A DNA stretch of 64,000 bases from NCBI GenBank assembly GCA_001695595.3, contig MBPM02000093.1, forward strand, positions 124,001 to 188,000. The letters run 5' to 3'. Numbering within the stretch: position 1 is the stretch's first letter; the number at the start of each line of letters is the position of its first letter. A program made the translations under genes and the position numbers. A model generated the notes under the pieces. That model searched no databases and had not been told where the DNA came from. It saw only the letters and a list, made by a program, of their open reading frames with translations. Source of the DNA: Plasmopara viticola (taxonomy: Eukaryota > Oomycota > Peronosporomycetes > Peronosporales > Peronosporaceae). This document shows, one piece after another, positions 34,379-48,229 of the stretch.

Positions 34379-36187
34379 TTAGCCAAAAAAGCCGAACCTG
34401 TCCGGTGCAAACTTGCTGATCTCCAGCTGTGGCCGTAGCCCACTAATTTCATCTGCAAGAATTGCCCCTGCTCCAAAAGAGAGTGTCCATCCCTTGGAAC
34501 CATGACCTGCATTCACGTACAAGTTTCGGATCTTGGTACGACCGACAAGTGGCACACCATCTGCTGTTTCTGGACGCCAACACGTGTGCGGCTGCATCTT
34601 TGCCACATCTAGGTACCCATCCGGAAATATTAGCTTGGTTTGTCTCAGTAGCCAATCGTACCGCTTCTTCTCCTCACGTGGTGACTCTTCATTTGTCTTC
34701 TTTTGACTCACAAAATCGACACCTCCTGAAATGCGCAGTAGTGACTTGCCCAAAGGAGCAATAAGCGCCTGGCCACCAGCAAAAATGTTGTAAATTGGTG
34801 CCCGGAATCTAGCAGCAATTGGTACTGAGAGCACATAACCTTTCACAGGATAGATATCCAATTTGACGCCTGCTCGCTTTGCCACTGGTGCAGTCGAGTT
34901 GCCTAAAGCCAACACAAATTCATCCCCTTCGATCAAAGACCCTCTTCTCGTTTGTAGCGCAATTATCGACGTCTTGTCTGTTAAAATGTGCTGTACTTCC
35001 GTGTTGAATCGAAACATCACTCCTTGTCGCATGCAAAGGCGGTAAAGGGATTGGCACATTTTGTGCACGTCACCACTGGTTCCAAAAGCTGATAAAATCG
35101 CTCCAGACTCCAGTACTCCGACACGCAACGCGGGCTCCAAATTGAGAGCTTGGATGGCACTGAGCGGCTGCAAATCCATGCCCAATTCCGACAAATGGGC
35201 GCTTCGATCGCTTTCCATGGTCATTTCGAATTCGCTGTGATGTCTAAAAATCTCGATCGTGCCTTGTGCTGTTTGATCCATCACAATTTCACCTTTTTTA
35301 GTATTTACTTGCAACTCTCGAAGTTTTAACATACTATAGAATCCAAGTTCGCGAACGGTGCGACTGTGTTCATTCGAGCGCTCTTTTTTCGAATTGTGCC
35401 AAAACTGAAGTCCCCACTTCCAAAATTTAGCGTCTCGCAGCGCTGACATTTCAATTCTAATGGGTTTCTCCCGCATCGGCTTCTTAGGACGCACCACAAT
35501 TGCACGCTCTGTGGATAGGCTAGAGGCAGCAGACGCTTCCCCCATAACAGTGACCCTGTTGCCATCTACTGACGTTGAATCAGTAGCAGACAAAGGCCGA
35601 GTAGCGGTGCTTCTTCGGCCAGGGTTGATTCCTTTCCGCAAATTGGCCACATCCGACCAACTTGTGTATAAAGCTGGGTCTAAGAACGCACCGTCGCACA
35701 AACTCACTTGGGTGCCCACGCCACGTTCTTTCTCCACACAAAGCACTTCGTGACCGTGTTTGGATAGATAATAACAGGTCGTCAACCCAATTATGCCGGC
35801 TCCACACACGATCACGCGCTTAGTCTGGCGGCGCTGATTAATGCCTGGAATCGGCTCCATCTTCATATTTTCAGGCAGCAACGGAATGCGCATGGGCGGA
35901 GGTCGCATGTGGTCGATTGGGGGCAACCGCTCGCCTTCCAATGATGCTACAGGCGGCAAATTGCGGTGTGCCACACTCACCAAATGGTCTCGAAGGTGGG
36001 GCGGCAACTCGAGGGCGGCGCTAGTTGCCTCGTCTACGGATGACGCGTCAGAGTAACCGGACGAGCTGATCGAAGCCAAACGATCTCGTCGCAACCCTTT
36101 GCTCTCTCCTAACGGCCGTCGACTGGCGGCCGTCTCCATATCCATAACTGGGTGTACTTTGTCGTCCATAGCGCTATTTGAGCCCAT
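34379..36187 (-). CDS. FAD-dependent D-amino-acid dehydrogenase (DadA-like)
   Basis: This has 602 residues from the first ATG of the frame; a GTG 20 codons upstream is not needed, and an ATG six codons in is an alternative. An FAD-binding Rossmann motif (VIVCGAGIIG, about 125-134) is followed by the acidic end of beta-2 (VEKE), as in the DAO/DadA family. The C-terminal AGHGSKGWTLSFGAGAILAD block is the family's second flavin-contact signature. The enzyme should oxidatively deaminate D-amino acids or a related amine and pass electrons to an acceptor. Unusual is an N-terminal extension of about 120 residues that is Ser/Pro/Arg-rich and probably disordered, without a clear mitochondrial or secretory signal. 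Length is otherwise near the bacterial 430-residue core plus small insertions. It is a single exon. Confidence 0.88.
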   Translation of the reverse strand: MGSNSAMDDKVHPVMDMETAASRRPLGESKGLRRDRLASISSSGYSDASSVDEATSAALELPPHLRDHLVSVAHRNLPPVASLEGERLPPIDHMRPPPMRIPLLPENMKMEPIPGINQRRQTKRVIVCGAGIIGLTTCYYLSKHGHEVLCVEKERGVGTQVSLCDGAFLDPALYTSWSDVANLRKGINPGRRSTATRPLSATDSTSVDGNRVTVMGEASAASSLSTERAIVVRPKKPMREKPIRIEMSALRDAKFWKWGLQFWHNSKKERSNEHSRTVRELGFYSMLKLRELQVNTKKGEIVMDQTAQGTIEIFRHHSEFEMTMESDRSAHLSELGMDLQPLSAIQALNLEPALRVGVLESGAILSAFGTSGDVHKMCQSLYRLCMRQGVMFRFNTEVQHILTDKTSIIALQTRRGSLIEGDEFVLALGNSTAPVAKRAGVKLDIYPVKGYVLSVPIAARFRAPIYNIFAGGQALIAPLGKSLLRISGGVDFVSQKKTNEESPREEKKRYDWLLRQTKLIFPDGYLDVAKMQPHTCWRPETADGVPLVGRTKIRNLYVNAGHGSKGWTLSFGAGAILADEISGLRPQLEISKFAPDRFGFFG

Positions 36188-36189
36188 TC

Positions 36190-37640
36190 GCGTCTTCGAT
36201 GAGGTACTGGAGTCGTGCGTTTTTTTCACGTGCCACCACTTCGTCACCCGCCTCGTTCTCTTCTCTTTGGAGATTGCAACACTCGTGGCCGAGGCCGATT
36301 GTGTGCGCTCTCGTTGCCAAAAAATTCAGTTGTACTAGAAAAGATGTTGGTAGCAGCGATCGCCCTATTTCTTTCACGAGAATTCGAAAAAGAAGGATCG
36401 CGGCGCGGTCTTGACCAATCACCGATTTTTTACTTGTGGCTGACCTCTCAGAGAGCTCCATTCCTCAGGGTTCAGAATACAGACATTAAGTATTGGAGCG
36501 CACTCACGACCGCACGGCTACCGACAGATCCCGGACTCTTGGCAATGCTAGAAAGGGCCTTTTCGACCAATTATAGTTGGTCTCTGCGTTGTCGAAACGA
36601 CAACTACGGTATACATACAATACCATTGATTTTGATAAAGTGATTAATACCCAAGTCGGCAAATAGTACCCCAGTCTTGCGCCGATTGCGAACTGCTTCG
36701 AGACCGGTCCTATCAAAAACTTCACTGCGTGCGTTTTGTAATTACGTAAATTTAAGTAGGGTAACTAGGTCGGAACATTTTTTGAGTGTAGAGGTTATAG
36801 GGTGAGAAGCTATTTGTTAAGCATTTTGCAAATGTGTGCTCTCGTCACGAAACCTAATTTATAGAGCAAACATCACTAAGCTGACATTGACTTGAGCCGA
36901 GCAAAAAGCACTGCCAAAGCTAAATTTGGCGCTGACGACTAGGATGTAACGTTCGGAACGGTACTGTAATGTACGGGGATCACGTGCAACAATCTTCTGA
37001 CACACGTTTTACGTATGTACGATCAAAAATTAGAATGAGTTCCTATGAGCGACTTTTTTGTGGCTCGAAGCTGCCCAATACGAGATGTAATGCCGCCACT
37101 GCGTAGATTCTATGGACAATATTGCCGTCATTCCCACGCTCTTACGCAATACAGCCCTTAATCTCGTGTATTTTAGCATTTATAGCATAGAGCTGGCACT
37201 GAATTAGACGCGCCTCTTGAACCATTAGTAGTTGTGCTCTCATATCGAAGTGCCGAAATGTGGTTTGCAAAGCTTTTACACAGAAAAACATACAGAAGAG
37301 CATTAGCAATGCACAAGCATGCAACTAAGCGAAAAGAACAGTTTGAAGTAAAAATTGAAAGGCCTTTAATTGTATGCACGTATTTATTTAAGATATCACC
37401 GACCCCTGTACACAACAATTAAGTTTAATACTGGCATATGTTTGGCTTAGATTTAAAGTTCTGTTTGTCATCTTCCACCTAGTTTTACAATTTTCATTAC
37501 ACTTTTATCCAACAAGTTGCCTAGCTACTGCTGTGGTATCTAGATCGTGTCTAAAGTATACTAAAGTAGGCTAAAATTGTAACACGAGGATGGCAGGCAT
37601 GCAAACTATAAGTCTCATAGTGAGCGAAGATGCTTCCACA
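36190..37640. other. Intergenic, nothing firm
   Basis: Frames over the first 450 nt are shadows or upstream sequence of the oxidoreductase gene; the region could hold its 5' UTR. Nothing else is recognised. Confidence 0.5.
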
Positions 37641-37644
37641 ATAA

Positions 37645-37728
37645 GCACTGAAATTTTTTTATCTTCATAACAGGTCAATTGGTGCAGCACTGAAATTCCT
37701 TTATCTTCATAACAGGTCAATTGGTGCA
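37645..37728. repeat. 42-bp tandem duplication
   Basis: Two adjacent 42-nt units (37645-37686, 37687-37728) differ at a couple of T/C positions. Each contains ATCTTCATAACAGGTCAATT. The duplication lies just outside the LINE remnant. Confidence 0.85.
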
Positions 37729-37949
37729 GTGATTTACTACCTCTACGTCAAGTCAGAATCGAATCCCACCGTGGACAAAAACTGACAGTGATGCTAGTTG
37801 GGGGGATTGCAATTAGGGAGTCGAAAAGTTGATAGCTTGCGATAAATGCCGAAGGCACTGTCGTGAGGAAATCGTTACAACACCTAGCCATAAGACGCCG
37901 GTATGCTAAGCCCCTAGTTAGGGGTGGGCAACATCTTGAAATTGGGAGA

Positions 37950-40900
37950 GACGGTAATACTGGGTGGCAGAAAGCTGCAGGATCGCTAAGTAGAAAATAC
38001 TCCCCTCAAATCGGTATGTAAGATGTAACGTAGATCGGGTTAATCCGTGACGTCAAACAGGCACAATTAGCATAATGGCCACGACAAATTCCAGGAGTAA
38101 AATTCCCTGAAAAAGACGAAAGCCAAAGAAGCCAGATTGTTCAAAAGGTGCTGAAGCCGAGAATACAAAGGCCAAAAGCAAGCTTGAAAACATCATTTTG
38201 TCTTTCCCTGTTTTTCTAACAAAAGAGCTAAAAGGGTCATATTCTCAGCTAGGATAGGACTCAATTGTAGCGGCTGTAAGAATGGGTCCAGGGCAACTTT
38301 GAGGGTGTAATTAGCAATAATGCTCCGAGTTTATTTCCATCGTAAAGGAAACGTGCCGAAGCGTTATTCGACTGCACCAAGTCTTCGTTGTGAGATTTTA
38401 AATCTGGTGGATTGCAGGTTGGCTAGCAACTCAAGTAATTGCCGCAATTTGGCACTAAAATGGCCCGAATTTTTGTAGCATAAAATCTTGATAGAAGTGC
38501 TGCATGTGAAGCATTATAACAGCCTCAACTTGAGCGATAACTTTGATGATGTTGGCTTGAAACTCATGAAAGCGAATATCATTCCTGTGCATCCACAAGC
38601 AACGGAGAACTACTGCTCGCACAATGGGGAAAATCACAAATAATTTGTAACCGTAACGTGACTTGGCGTGGTCGACTGGTTTAAATTTGAAAAGAAACGA
38701 CTTCCATTCAGTGTGGCACGAAAAAAGCCTCTAAAAGCATTGAGCCATTTAGACCAAATTTAATCCGTTGGATCGCGATACCAAAACAAGTGTGGGGTAG
38801 TTTCCAGAACTCCTCGACCATGATGGCAGCTTGAAACTGCAGCAGTAAGATGCCGAAGACGGTAATCGAGAAATAAAGTGTTGTGTTAAGCCCATAAAGA
38901 TTATCGAAGATGACTGGCAAGACATGTCGACCCAATGTGTAGTCACGGGCCCACATGGTCATATCAGGTCTACCTAAGACGCCGAGTCGTGGATGAAGCC
39001 ATAGTGAACACCGCTTTTCCATTTTCACGATAAGATGTTGGAGTCGATCAGCATTTTGAAGAGTTAAACCGTAAAAAAAATGCCCAAAAGTTTGGTGCAG
39101 CCATTCATTCTACCACGATAACTCCCAGTGATAGAAGGTTTTATCGTGATGGCTCATTTTCCGCAGTTCAAGGTACGAAGAGAAGGAATACTGTCCTAGC
39201 CGTATTAAGACTCATATCAGAGGCCTCCCAAAGTTATCCCACCAATTTTAAGAAGTAACTGATATGGCGTACATCATGAAGGAGTCCGGTGCAAAGCTAA
39301 TAACTCTAAGGGTCGAATCATTGAGTGAGTCAAAGTCGCAGTTTAAGTGAGTTTCACTGATCTAGTGAGTGTTCGATTGATTTTGGAGACCAAAATTTCG
39401 AAGACGAACTCGAAGAAATTTAAGCAAAGGCTCAATAAAAAACGCAAATAATGCTGGCCATAATGGGTCCCCTTGACGAACCCCGCCATCAAACATCAGG
39501 GTTGTTAGGGTACCCAGGAAGAGTGTTCGTATCCAGCGGCGGAATTGGCGTCCAAATCCATAGTGCATCATCAAGTGCGTCCCATACGACACTATCAAAG
39601 GCTTTAGCGAAATTAGTCAAATGGCGCCAGCCGGGGAGTTTTTCACCCCAAATAATTGGGTCAAACCGTAAATGTGCGTGGCAAATTTCTACAAATCCAT
39701 ATTGGTCCGGTTAAATAGTCTTCTAAATACGGAGCCGAGCCTATGGACCAAAATTTTGGGCCCAATTTTAGCGTCCACATTAAATAATGAAAATGGTCGA
39801 TAATTGCTGGGAAATTTCCTACCCCTTTTTTATTAAAAAGCGAGACTTAGACTCTTCGCTGAAAATTGGTCATTTTATTCTTTGGAATTGAGCAGCATAT
39901 ATAACTTCGAATATTCTGCTCCAGAGGGGTAGGTCTGTCTTATATTATTAAACAGAAAAGCCGTCCGGCTTTTCCGATTGACGTGTGTGTTAGCGCCCAC
40001 CAAAACTCAAAGGCTGTGAAGAGGCCGTTTGATCAAGCCTGATCCGTCAAAGAAAGTCGCGCTTTAGTGACTCGTAGAATTTGGACCAATTTAAAAAGAT
40101 CCTATTTCGGTTTACTATGGCCAAATTTCTTCGAAGGCAAACAGTAAATTTCATATCAACACGACAAAATAGAGAAATAAGTCGACTCTTCGATTGGATT
40201 GACCGGGTTGGGCGTCTTGTGAAGAATAGCTGGCGGACTGAAGAGAAATTTAGAGCAGCGCTCAGTGGGAATCCAAGTCGGAGCTAAATTTCTGCTCAGA
40301 CGACTAGTAATTTTGTTTAATTCAGCTTTTCTTAAAGCTTAATTTTTGCAATAGTAATTTGGTCCGGATGGGCACAAAATGGTTCCTGAGCGTGCAAATG
40401 CTGAAGTTCATTTACTTGAAGGTGAAGATTTTCAGGCACCCACATACGTTTACTTTTTTATTCCAGGAACAACTCAAGCAAAAGAATAGAATTTTCCGTT
40501 TGTGTCTATCAGAAAGAATATCGGGTTATAGAAATTTCATTTAGGAGCCCAAAAGAGTTTGCCAACCTATATAAGAAGTTGTGCAAATACTCTTGGGCTT
40601 CAGGCAACTAAATTATTTAAATTGGGCATTTCTATGGGGCCCTTTTTGACGGCTTGAAGATTGAACAGCCAAGTCGAAAAGAAATTCCGGTATGGTCGCC
40701 TATTTCAGCCAAACCTTTAAAATCATAGTGAATATCCTGTAAATTCGTGTGAAAAGGTTGAGAGCTGACTAAATATAGTCAATTCTTGAACTTGAGTTGG
40801 GGCTTGTAAATTGTTGAAGATCGGGATTTTGAAGTCACCAAGGGTCGACCAAACGGATTGAACTCATCCAGTCGAGCAAGTCACTGCGCATTTGAAGACG

Positions 40901-42540
40901 ATATCCATCACCGTATCTAGTTGACTGGAAATGACGGTGGTTAAGTCTTCCAGAACAATATGGTGACTCTTCTCTTCAAAATGACAAATTTCCAAAAAAA
41001 TCAGCCCGGTGTCCCGGCTGAATTGGAACTTATAGTACGTGAATGTATGTTATAGTCGAGTCAAAATTCGCCCGTATCCATAGAAGTGACGTGTCGGCGC
41101 GTAATGTCATCAATATTGTGGATAGGGCAAGTAGTATTAATAATAAACCAACACCAACTTGGCCTGTAAAAATACTCATATTAATTTGAGACCAAAAACT
41201 GGACTTCATCTGGGAAGCTGTTTTTCAGTGATATTGGGCTCTTATAAAGCTTTTGATACCCGTAAATTTGGGTCTTGAATTTCCACCAGGTATAAATTGT
41301 TTGAGAAGAAATTCAGGGTTCGTTGTGATACATTAAGCTATTCGTATTAATTGAGTATCCCTTTAGGGTCCATTGTACTTTAGGGGTAAATAGAAACCTG
41401 TGGCTCCACTGAAGTGGCCTGCTTGCATTAATGCTCAAGAGTTTTGCGTACTTCATAGGGAAGTCGCCCAGCCAAAAATCCTCCCCATCAAGGGAATATT
41501 AATTATGGCGGACAGAGTCAAATTATTCCATAAAATCACAACGGGGGTAGTGCCGATTCTACCCTCTCGAGAACCGCACTCAACTTAAGTGGGTCCATAT
41601 TGATGCTAGGGGCAATGATTTGCTGAGCTACATCGGCCTCAGCCAGTTTTAACTTTGAGCAGAATTAAGTCTGTTACGGGCACAATTGACTCAATTGACT
41701 GGAAGTCAAAGTCGGCCTGGTTTGGGAAAAGCGCTGAGACGCGACCGGATATTGACCCATCGGCTGGCGACGAGTATTCGCGCGTGCCTAACTCTCGGAG
41801 GACCGCGTGACAAAAACCTTTGACCAAAGGTGGTGAAAATTGGCTTCCGCTTCCGAATCGAGTAAAACTCGGTGAGGGCTTGGTTGTGCTTGGACCGTTG
41901 ATTTAGTATGTCCGGGTCGGTTATTTGGGTAATAGATCCCAAGAAGTTCCCAATGACCGCGCAGAGTTGGGAAAGAGTTCGTTCTTCAACAATTCCTTCC
42001 CGTTATAGATTCCTTCGCTCACCCTCGGGACCGTTACAAAAGACGCCACAGATTGAGATTGTGTCCCATAGAATGATACTTTGGTCCGGCGAAATCGGTC
42101 CTTCCGAACCTTCACGAAGCCATTTGTAAGACTTTATCGAGGAAATAGGCGGATATTTCCGTTGGGAGAGAGGCAAACGCCGCAATTCTACTGACGAGGG
42201 GGAGCAACGGTATTTTATTGCCTTGAGAATGCGCGCAAGCGAAAGATCAGCCGCTGTAATTGATCTTACCGAAAATCTTGGCTCTTCTTCATTCGGCCAG
42301 ACCGATTTTGGTCCAGCTATAACTGTAGGCTCAATGTCTTCCATTGAGAAGACTGGACCAAGTCCTGGAGTAGCATGATCCCCACTATGTGGCTCACATT
42401 CATACCCAAAAGCGCCCCTCATTGCCGAATGGTCTCTTGAGTCGCTCTCAATGTCATACGCTGGTGGAATGCTTCCAGCACCATCTAAATTGCAACTTGG
42501 GTCCTCGGGCTCAGATTTGCGAATTTGGCCTTCTTTCTTA
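37950..42540 (-). mobile_element. Decayed LINE (non-LTR) retrotransposon
   Basis: Broken minus-strand frames run from about 42.5 kb (5') to about 38 kb (3'), with an unmistakable reverse transcriptase in the middle. The 5' part holds a 139-residue open frame (42003-42422), perhaps from the N-terminal region. The 3' part includes a 106-residue open frame (38708-39028) of the sort found in the LINE C-terminal domain. Many frameshifts and stops make it dead. No target-site duplication or poly-A tail was identified, so the ends are approximate. Confidence 0.75.
39230..39690 (-). pseudogene. LINE reverse transcriptase domain, disrupted
   Basis: Motif A is visible as NFAKAFDSVVWDAL (near 39600). 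A frameshift follows, then MMHYGFGRQFRRWIRTLF and GGVRQGDPLWPALFAFFIEP (near 39450-39500), the classic LINE RT block around RQGDP. The catalytic FADD box appears as FAPD near 39275, so one active-site Asp is lost, and a frameshifted DVRHISYFLKLVG follows. The enzyme is inactive. Confidence 0.85.
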
Positions 42541-45500
42541 ATTTCTTTTTAAAGGGAGGGACCGAGTTATTGAAGGCCCTATTAGACTGTCCGTGGCATC
42601 ATCTGGTAGGCGCTGAAGGTTCACATAATACCAGTGACTGTACTTGGGATAAGGTTGAACCTTAAATTTGCGACCGCAAATGGCGCAGTTTCACTACCTA
42701 ATTTTCTGCACACCTCCTGATCGGTGCACTAACGACAAATTCCAGCATTACGAATAGCCTTACAGTCTCGAAGATTGGCTAAACTACACTACCACAACGG
42801 CGTAAGCGGCGTTAAACCGAGTGAGGTAATTTTTATTATTATAAAGAAAAATTGACGTGAGCTCTCTAGACGGAATATACAAAAAAAAGAAGGCATAGTT
42901 CCAGAGAGACCTGCTGGGGTACTTCAGCCAAAGCGGCGCATCGTTTATCTTGTGGGTCACGGTCTGGATCCAACAAAGCAGCTTCCGCCTAATTGAAAAT
43001 AGCGTCAGCCGAACGCGAAATTCTGGCTCTTGGGTGCATCAATTTGCCATGTCTGGCGTTATTCTTCGTCCCTTTGGGAGCCCGTCATGTTTTAGCAGTA
43101 AAAATTACCTTTTTTGTGTTTGTTCTTATTTATTCTGTCTTTTAGTCACAAAAGTGATTGATAAGATAAAAGAATGAAAAGCGGTTACTGCGTCTTTAAG
43201 GCAAACAGCACCTAATCAAACACTAGTCAGAAGAAACCTTAATACCTGGAGACAGTGGAAGTGCAGCCCACAATGTATGTCCTTTTCCACTCCGTGTGAA
43301 ACAAAGCTTTTTGGAGACTTTCGTCAGTACGGCCTAGCGTCCGGATTAGTAAGTTTCACTAGAGTGTAATTTGGGGTGATTATAGTCAAAACCTCCCGGT
43401 GAGACTTAGCGCACTTAGTCTTGTCGTTTAGCAAGGATGAACTTGCAGTAAAATACTGTAAGCGATTAATTGTCTAGTTGACGTAATCTTCGGTAGCTGT
43501 TTAGCTCAGCACGACCCGTTAAACGGGGGGGAAACAAAAGCGATTTGACGGCTGAAAAGTGGGTGAGCAAGCTTGGGCCTGTCTGTGTCCACTTTCGGTG
43601 TAGCCGGCAAATTACGGAATCGTTCCCCACCTAATCCAAACTTCGCGGAATTACTGTAATACTGCGATAAAATACTATTTTGCATCCCAACAATCAAGAA
43701 CCAAGTAATTTATCCACCAATAAATCCCACTGCGATAACCAGCAGTCAATTGAATACCGGGAATCGCTATAAAAATGACCCATGCTGGATCCAGACAAAT
43801 ATCAACTATGATAATTATCCACTCGACATCGTTTACAGCCAGTTTAGTGGTACAGCGAGTCAATAATGTATATATTTCGGGAACAAAATACCTAGAGAAA
43901 ACACTGGGTTTTTTCTCTTTACACACCTTGCATCAAATAATTTCTTGCTTTGTTTTTCGCATACCTTACATTCTCGTTTGTTTAAGGTTTGAGCTCACGG
44001 CCAAGACATTGCCCCAGGTCCTTGCGAGATGGTAGCTTGCACGGCTGAGGCTTTCGCGGCAATGGCTGAGAGGCGGTGACTTAGGAGGCGGCCAGCTGCG
44101 ACGAGGCGGCGGCTTGCGCATTAATGGTGCATAATCTCAGACGGAAGTTGCTGTGTTGAACACGTGACGAAGCACGAGTCGGTCCATAAACAGAATCTCA
44201 AAATAAGGCTCCAGGTAGTGTCAAGGGATGATCGAGCAGCACTTGTTTGTTTTAATTTATTTCATTCACGTATTTACCTGCAATCCTCTTTCTAAAGGGC
44301 TACGCCAAACCCTTACCCAGCTTGAGCTCTGTCAAGATGCAATGACAGTAGCTGCGTCAACCACCAATGATGAAAGATATCATTGACTAACAAGGATATA
44401 ACTTGGCGACGAAATACATAAGCGCAAGGCTTTTAAACTTTAATTAGCATTTTAAATGCTGCCATGCGCTGCAAGAACGTCCATAGTGGAGCGTTGTGAA
44501 GAGATATGTTAAATATCTTGGGGTAAATCTTCGGAGTCGGTGATAGCTAACCTTGTATACTTTTGCGTATAGCCAGCATACCACAGCTGCTAAACTCTCC
44601 TCCGCGTGTTGTCAAGCTCTCAGAGTCCAAGCTCTCATAGGGTACATCTAGTCTTGAACACGTATCAGCACAAAAGTTTATTTTTAAAGAGGCAGGCACG
44701 TTTTATCATGCTGGGTGCATCACAACTACTATGTTGTGTGGCACAAGTCAAGTGGTATTTCGAAACCACCGAAACGAAGACCTGAGAATCCAGCAGAAAC
44801 GCAGTAATTGTACTAAAGACCGCTGCTTGCTGTATATTAGCAGGATTATTGCTGTAGATAATAACATTATGTTATATAGATTATTATCAATCACCCCATA
44901 CAAGGTTTTGCTCACAGTGCATATTGTAAGAATTGTGTTAGACTCCACTGATAGTAACTCTTGGAGTCAGGTGGATAGCAAATACGACTTGAATATGCGA
45001 TAAGTATAGAATAAAGCTGAAAGAACTGAACTTAGGTAAAAAATGAATGATTCCCTTGATGTAGCGAGGTATTCGCCAGAAAAACATCTCTTGGACCAAA
45101 GTGTATTTCCGGAGACAATGTTGAGGACCCTGTTTGGGCCAAATTACGGTCTCACGCTCAAAACATCAAAGCTACAACACTAAAGGCGTCCGATCGACAC
45201 AATGTTTAGCCCGAATAATTATACCGTTTGCTTTGTCGTCGACTTGACGTAAATCAAATCCTAGATGAGCTCTCGGTCTACATGCTTAGATATACTCCAG
45301 CGCAACGTTACAAATAAATCTATTGGTGCTAAATGAAAGCCTTCATCATATATTAGCGTTCCAAGGCATTATAATGAGCGCGAAATGTACAACATCATAA
45401 AGCATTAGTCAACGCTCGGCTAGCGGCGATCAATTTCCTATCAATATACGACAAATATTCTCAAAGAGAAGATATGCATACTATAAATACAAATAAAATT

Positions 45501-48170
45501 ATATTTGTAAATAATCGTCACACTTTTTTGTACTGGATTCTTGTATTAATATTGAAATTGGATCAGACAATTATTATTATCGTAAGTTTAGTGGTTTTTT
45601 GCAGCTCAAGCTATAAATACCGTGGCGCCATAATTGATTAATGCACCGCCGCTACTGATGTTGATATATAGAGGTCGATCACAAGCTAGATTGGCCGCGT
45701 GCAGTTTATATTTTTTTCCGATCAAATTATGAAGCCTAAGGAATCATAGATCTTTACACGCAAAGCAAACAACAGGTTCTCGAACTCACAACCTAAGATA
45801 ATAGTACTAAGATAAAAGGAAGAAATATCTACGGGTATCTTTAATCGACTAGCAGTTGCATCATCTTTTTAAGGGTATCATGTAAAATCATATGTCTTAA
45901 TATTGAAATCGCGAGTATCTCCTATCGCACAATACCTAGAAAATTACTGCGGTATAGAAAGCGAATTGGAGCTGCGACGATCCGGGATGATATATGCAAT
46001 ACAACGCAATTTATAATTGGAAAATTGTGCGAATTGAATATGTTCACTATCGCAGTAACGACAACAATTTAACCATTTTCGTAGATGGTATAGATGCAGG
46101 TGAAACTGGAGAGGAGAGCAAGCTTGGAGTAGGATATAGTTGAGCCGGATAACTCTATTTTTTATGATGACGACATTTTTGTCACAAGATGCTTATCTGA
46201 GAAGCCCGTGTAATCCATCTCCAATATTTGGTAGGTGCCTCGACGAAGTCTTATATTGCTTTGCGCCGAAATTACTGATTTAAATTCTTCATATCCGAGG
46301 CATTTGCGACTACTAATAACACCTTTTGCACTTCGGTTGCTTAGCCAACGACAATGCCTCAACAGTTTGCTCAATGTCTACTCTCTGCGAAAGTACATTT
46401 GCAAGCGTAAAGGCAATAATATCTTTGACTGCTTATTTTTGATACGAGCATGTAAGAAGAGGATCTACGAATTGCAAAAACTTCTAGAGGCTAATAAGAA
46501 TCTTGCAGGTTCTTACTGCGCAAACCACTTCGACATCGTGCAAGCAATTACGATTTTTTTGAAGCAGCTTTAATACTCCCAGTAATGTCTATCCCTACGT
46601 GATCGCGAAGATGTTGGCAAATTATCATCGCGCTTGGCACTATACTTTTTTGCTAAAGCAGACAATTTGAGAAACCAAGGCTACAACCAAGTGTCGTAAA
46701 TTTTCAAACAAGCCAAATTTATTCCTTAAGTTAAATAAATTCATAGCACATCTACGAACATACATATTTTTTCGCTGGATATGGGTGGTGCGAACGCGTC
46801 GTTTTAGCAAGCAGAATTGCGGTGCTGTGTAAGATAGAAAGGGACCACAACTTATTGGTCTCTTGACGCAGAATATTGGCATCGCAAACGACGAATTACT
46901 ACGGTAGCAGGTATAAGCAACATTTTTTCTTGAACAATTTCTGCTGCTCAGACACTGATGTCACTGCGACACCTTGATAGGTTTCGTGCCTAATTTGGAC
47001 TCAGCGACATTTAACGATTAGGTGGGAAACTGTTTGACATTCCCTTCTCTAGCACCTATATCTCAATATTTTCAGCCGTCTGTCTGTCGTGCAAATTGCC
47101 AAAAAAGAGGTGCTTTGCAGTATCTTGCGTATTCTATTCAAGCACTTAGATATAAAAGTTTTGTTTCTGAGCTCTCCGTGCCCGTGTTGTCACCAGAAGC
47201 TGAAACGCTCCTGTTCCGGCACTAACGATCACGGCATCGACTTGCAGCAAATTGTGTAAATTAGAACTTGAAGGTCATGAACCATAAGCGATTTGTCGCG
47301 TAACTCTGTGCACTGCGACAGCCCAGGCAATTTTAAACCAATCCATAAGTTGTGCTCACGTAGTTCAATCGTGATGAGAATAATACTTGTCCTCGAAGAT
47401 ATACATAACCTGTAATTTCGGTATCATGGTAATAAAGCTAGAAGTTGTAAAGCTGTTTCAGCTTTTCGGCAAATTGATGCACCGTCGGATCGAATATTCA
47501 TTAGGTTAAATATCTACGTGAACTTGAAGTGCCTTTAAATGCGTCCCCTAATCAGATAGATCGCACAATCGGGAGACATTGCCGATGAAAATTTTCAAGT
47601 GTATATGATTATCTGGTATGTGGTGGGCAAAAGACAAAAAAATATTTTTTGCATAAAGCGTACCACTGTATTTGGCTGGCTCACAGCCGGCTGAGCATCA
47701 GTAGCCATATGATCTTGCTGTTTGCATTGATGGCAAGGGGTCAAATATAGCTATGTCTTTTCTTCGACAAGTACTGACTGTATTTTCGTCTGCCGAATCC
47801 ACTCGTAATTTACATGATTTTGTGTAAACTTAGTATTGTTTGTAGATGCGAAGCGCGCGCTCAGATCACATGTTAACTGTAGATCGTTGCAATCGCGACA
47901 GTGCCATCGGCTTCTAGTTTCTACGATTGGCTGATGTTTTGACGCAGAGTCAGTGCCAAAATCAGAAGTGATTGTCATAATTTGCAATCAATAGTTCTGT
48001 TTGCGCCATCAAAAACTGAGCATTAAGGTAAACTCTTGAATTTAGGCAGACTGCTTAACTCAGAACATCCGCTCACGCAGATTGCACCTAAAATTGCGCG
48101 TTTTTAGATTCATCTAATATAGCCTCCCTATCAAGCGTACGACGTCAAGTTAACATGTCCACAACGGACA
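42540..48170. other. Long desert, no supported gene
   Basis: The only frames are 60-112 codons long without known motifs. Two adjacent minus frames (43506-43926) and a plus frame at 46235-46573 (112 residues, basic) are the longest. The first pair lies just upstream of the LINE and might be its decayed ORF1, which is a guess. GC content rises briefly near 44040-44110 (GCGGC-rich) without a gene. Confidence 0.45.
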
Positions 48171-48229
48171 AAGCACATACCGAAGAAATCAAGTCATTGG
48201 CGGTATCGGTAATTGGGCGAGTAGGCTGA

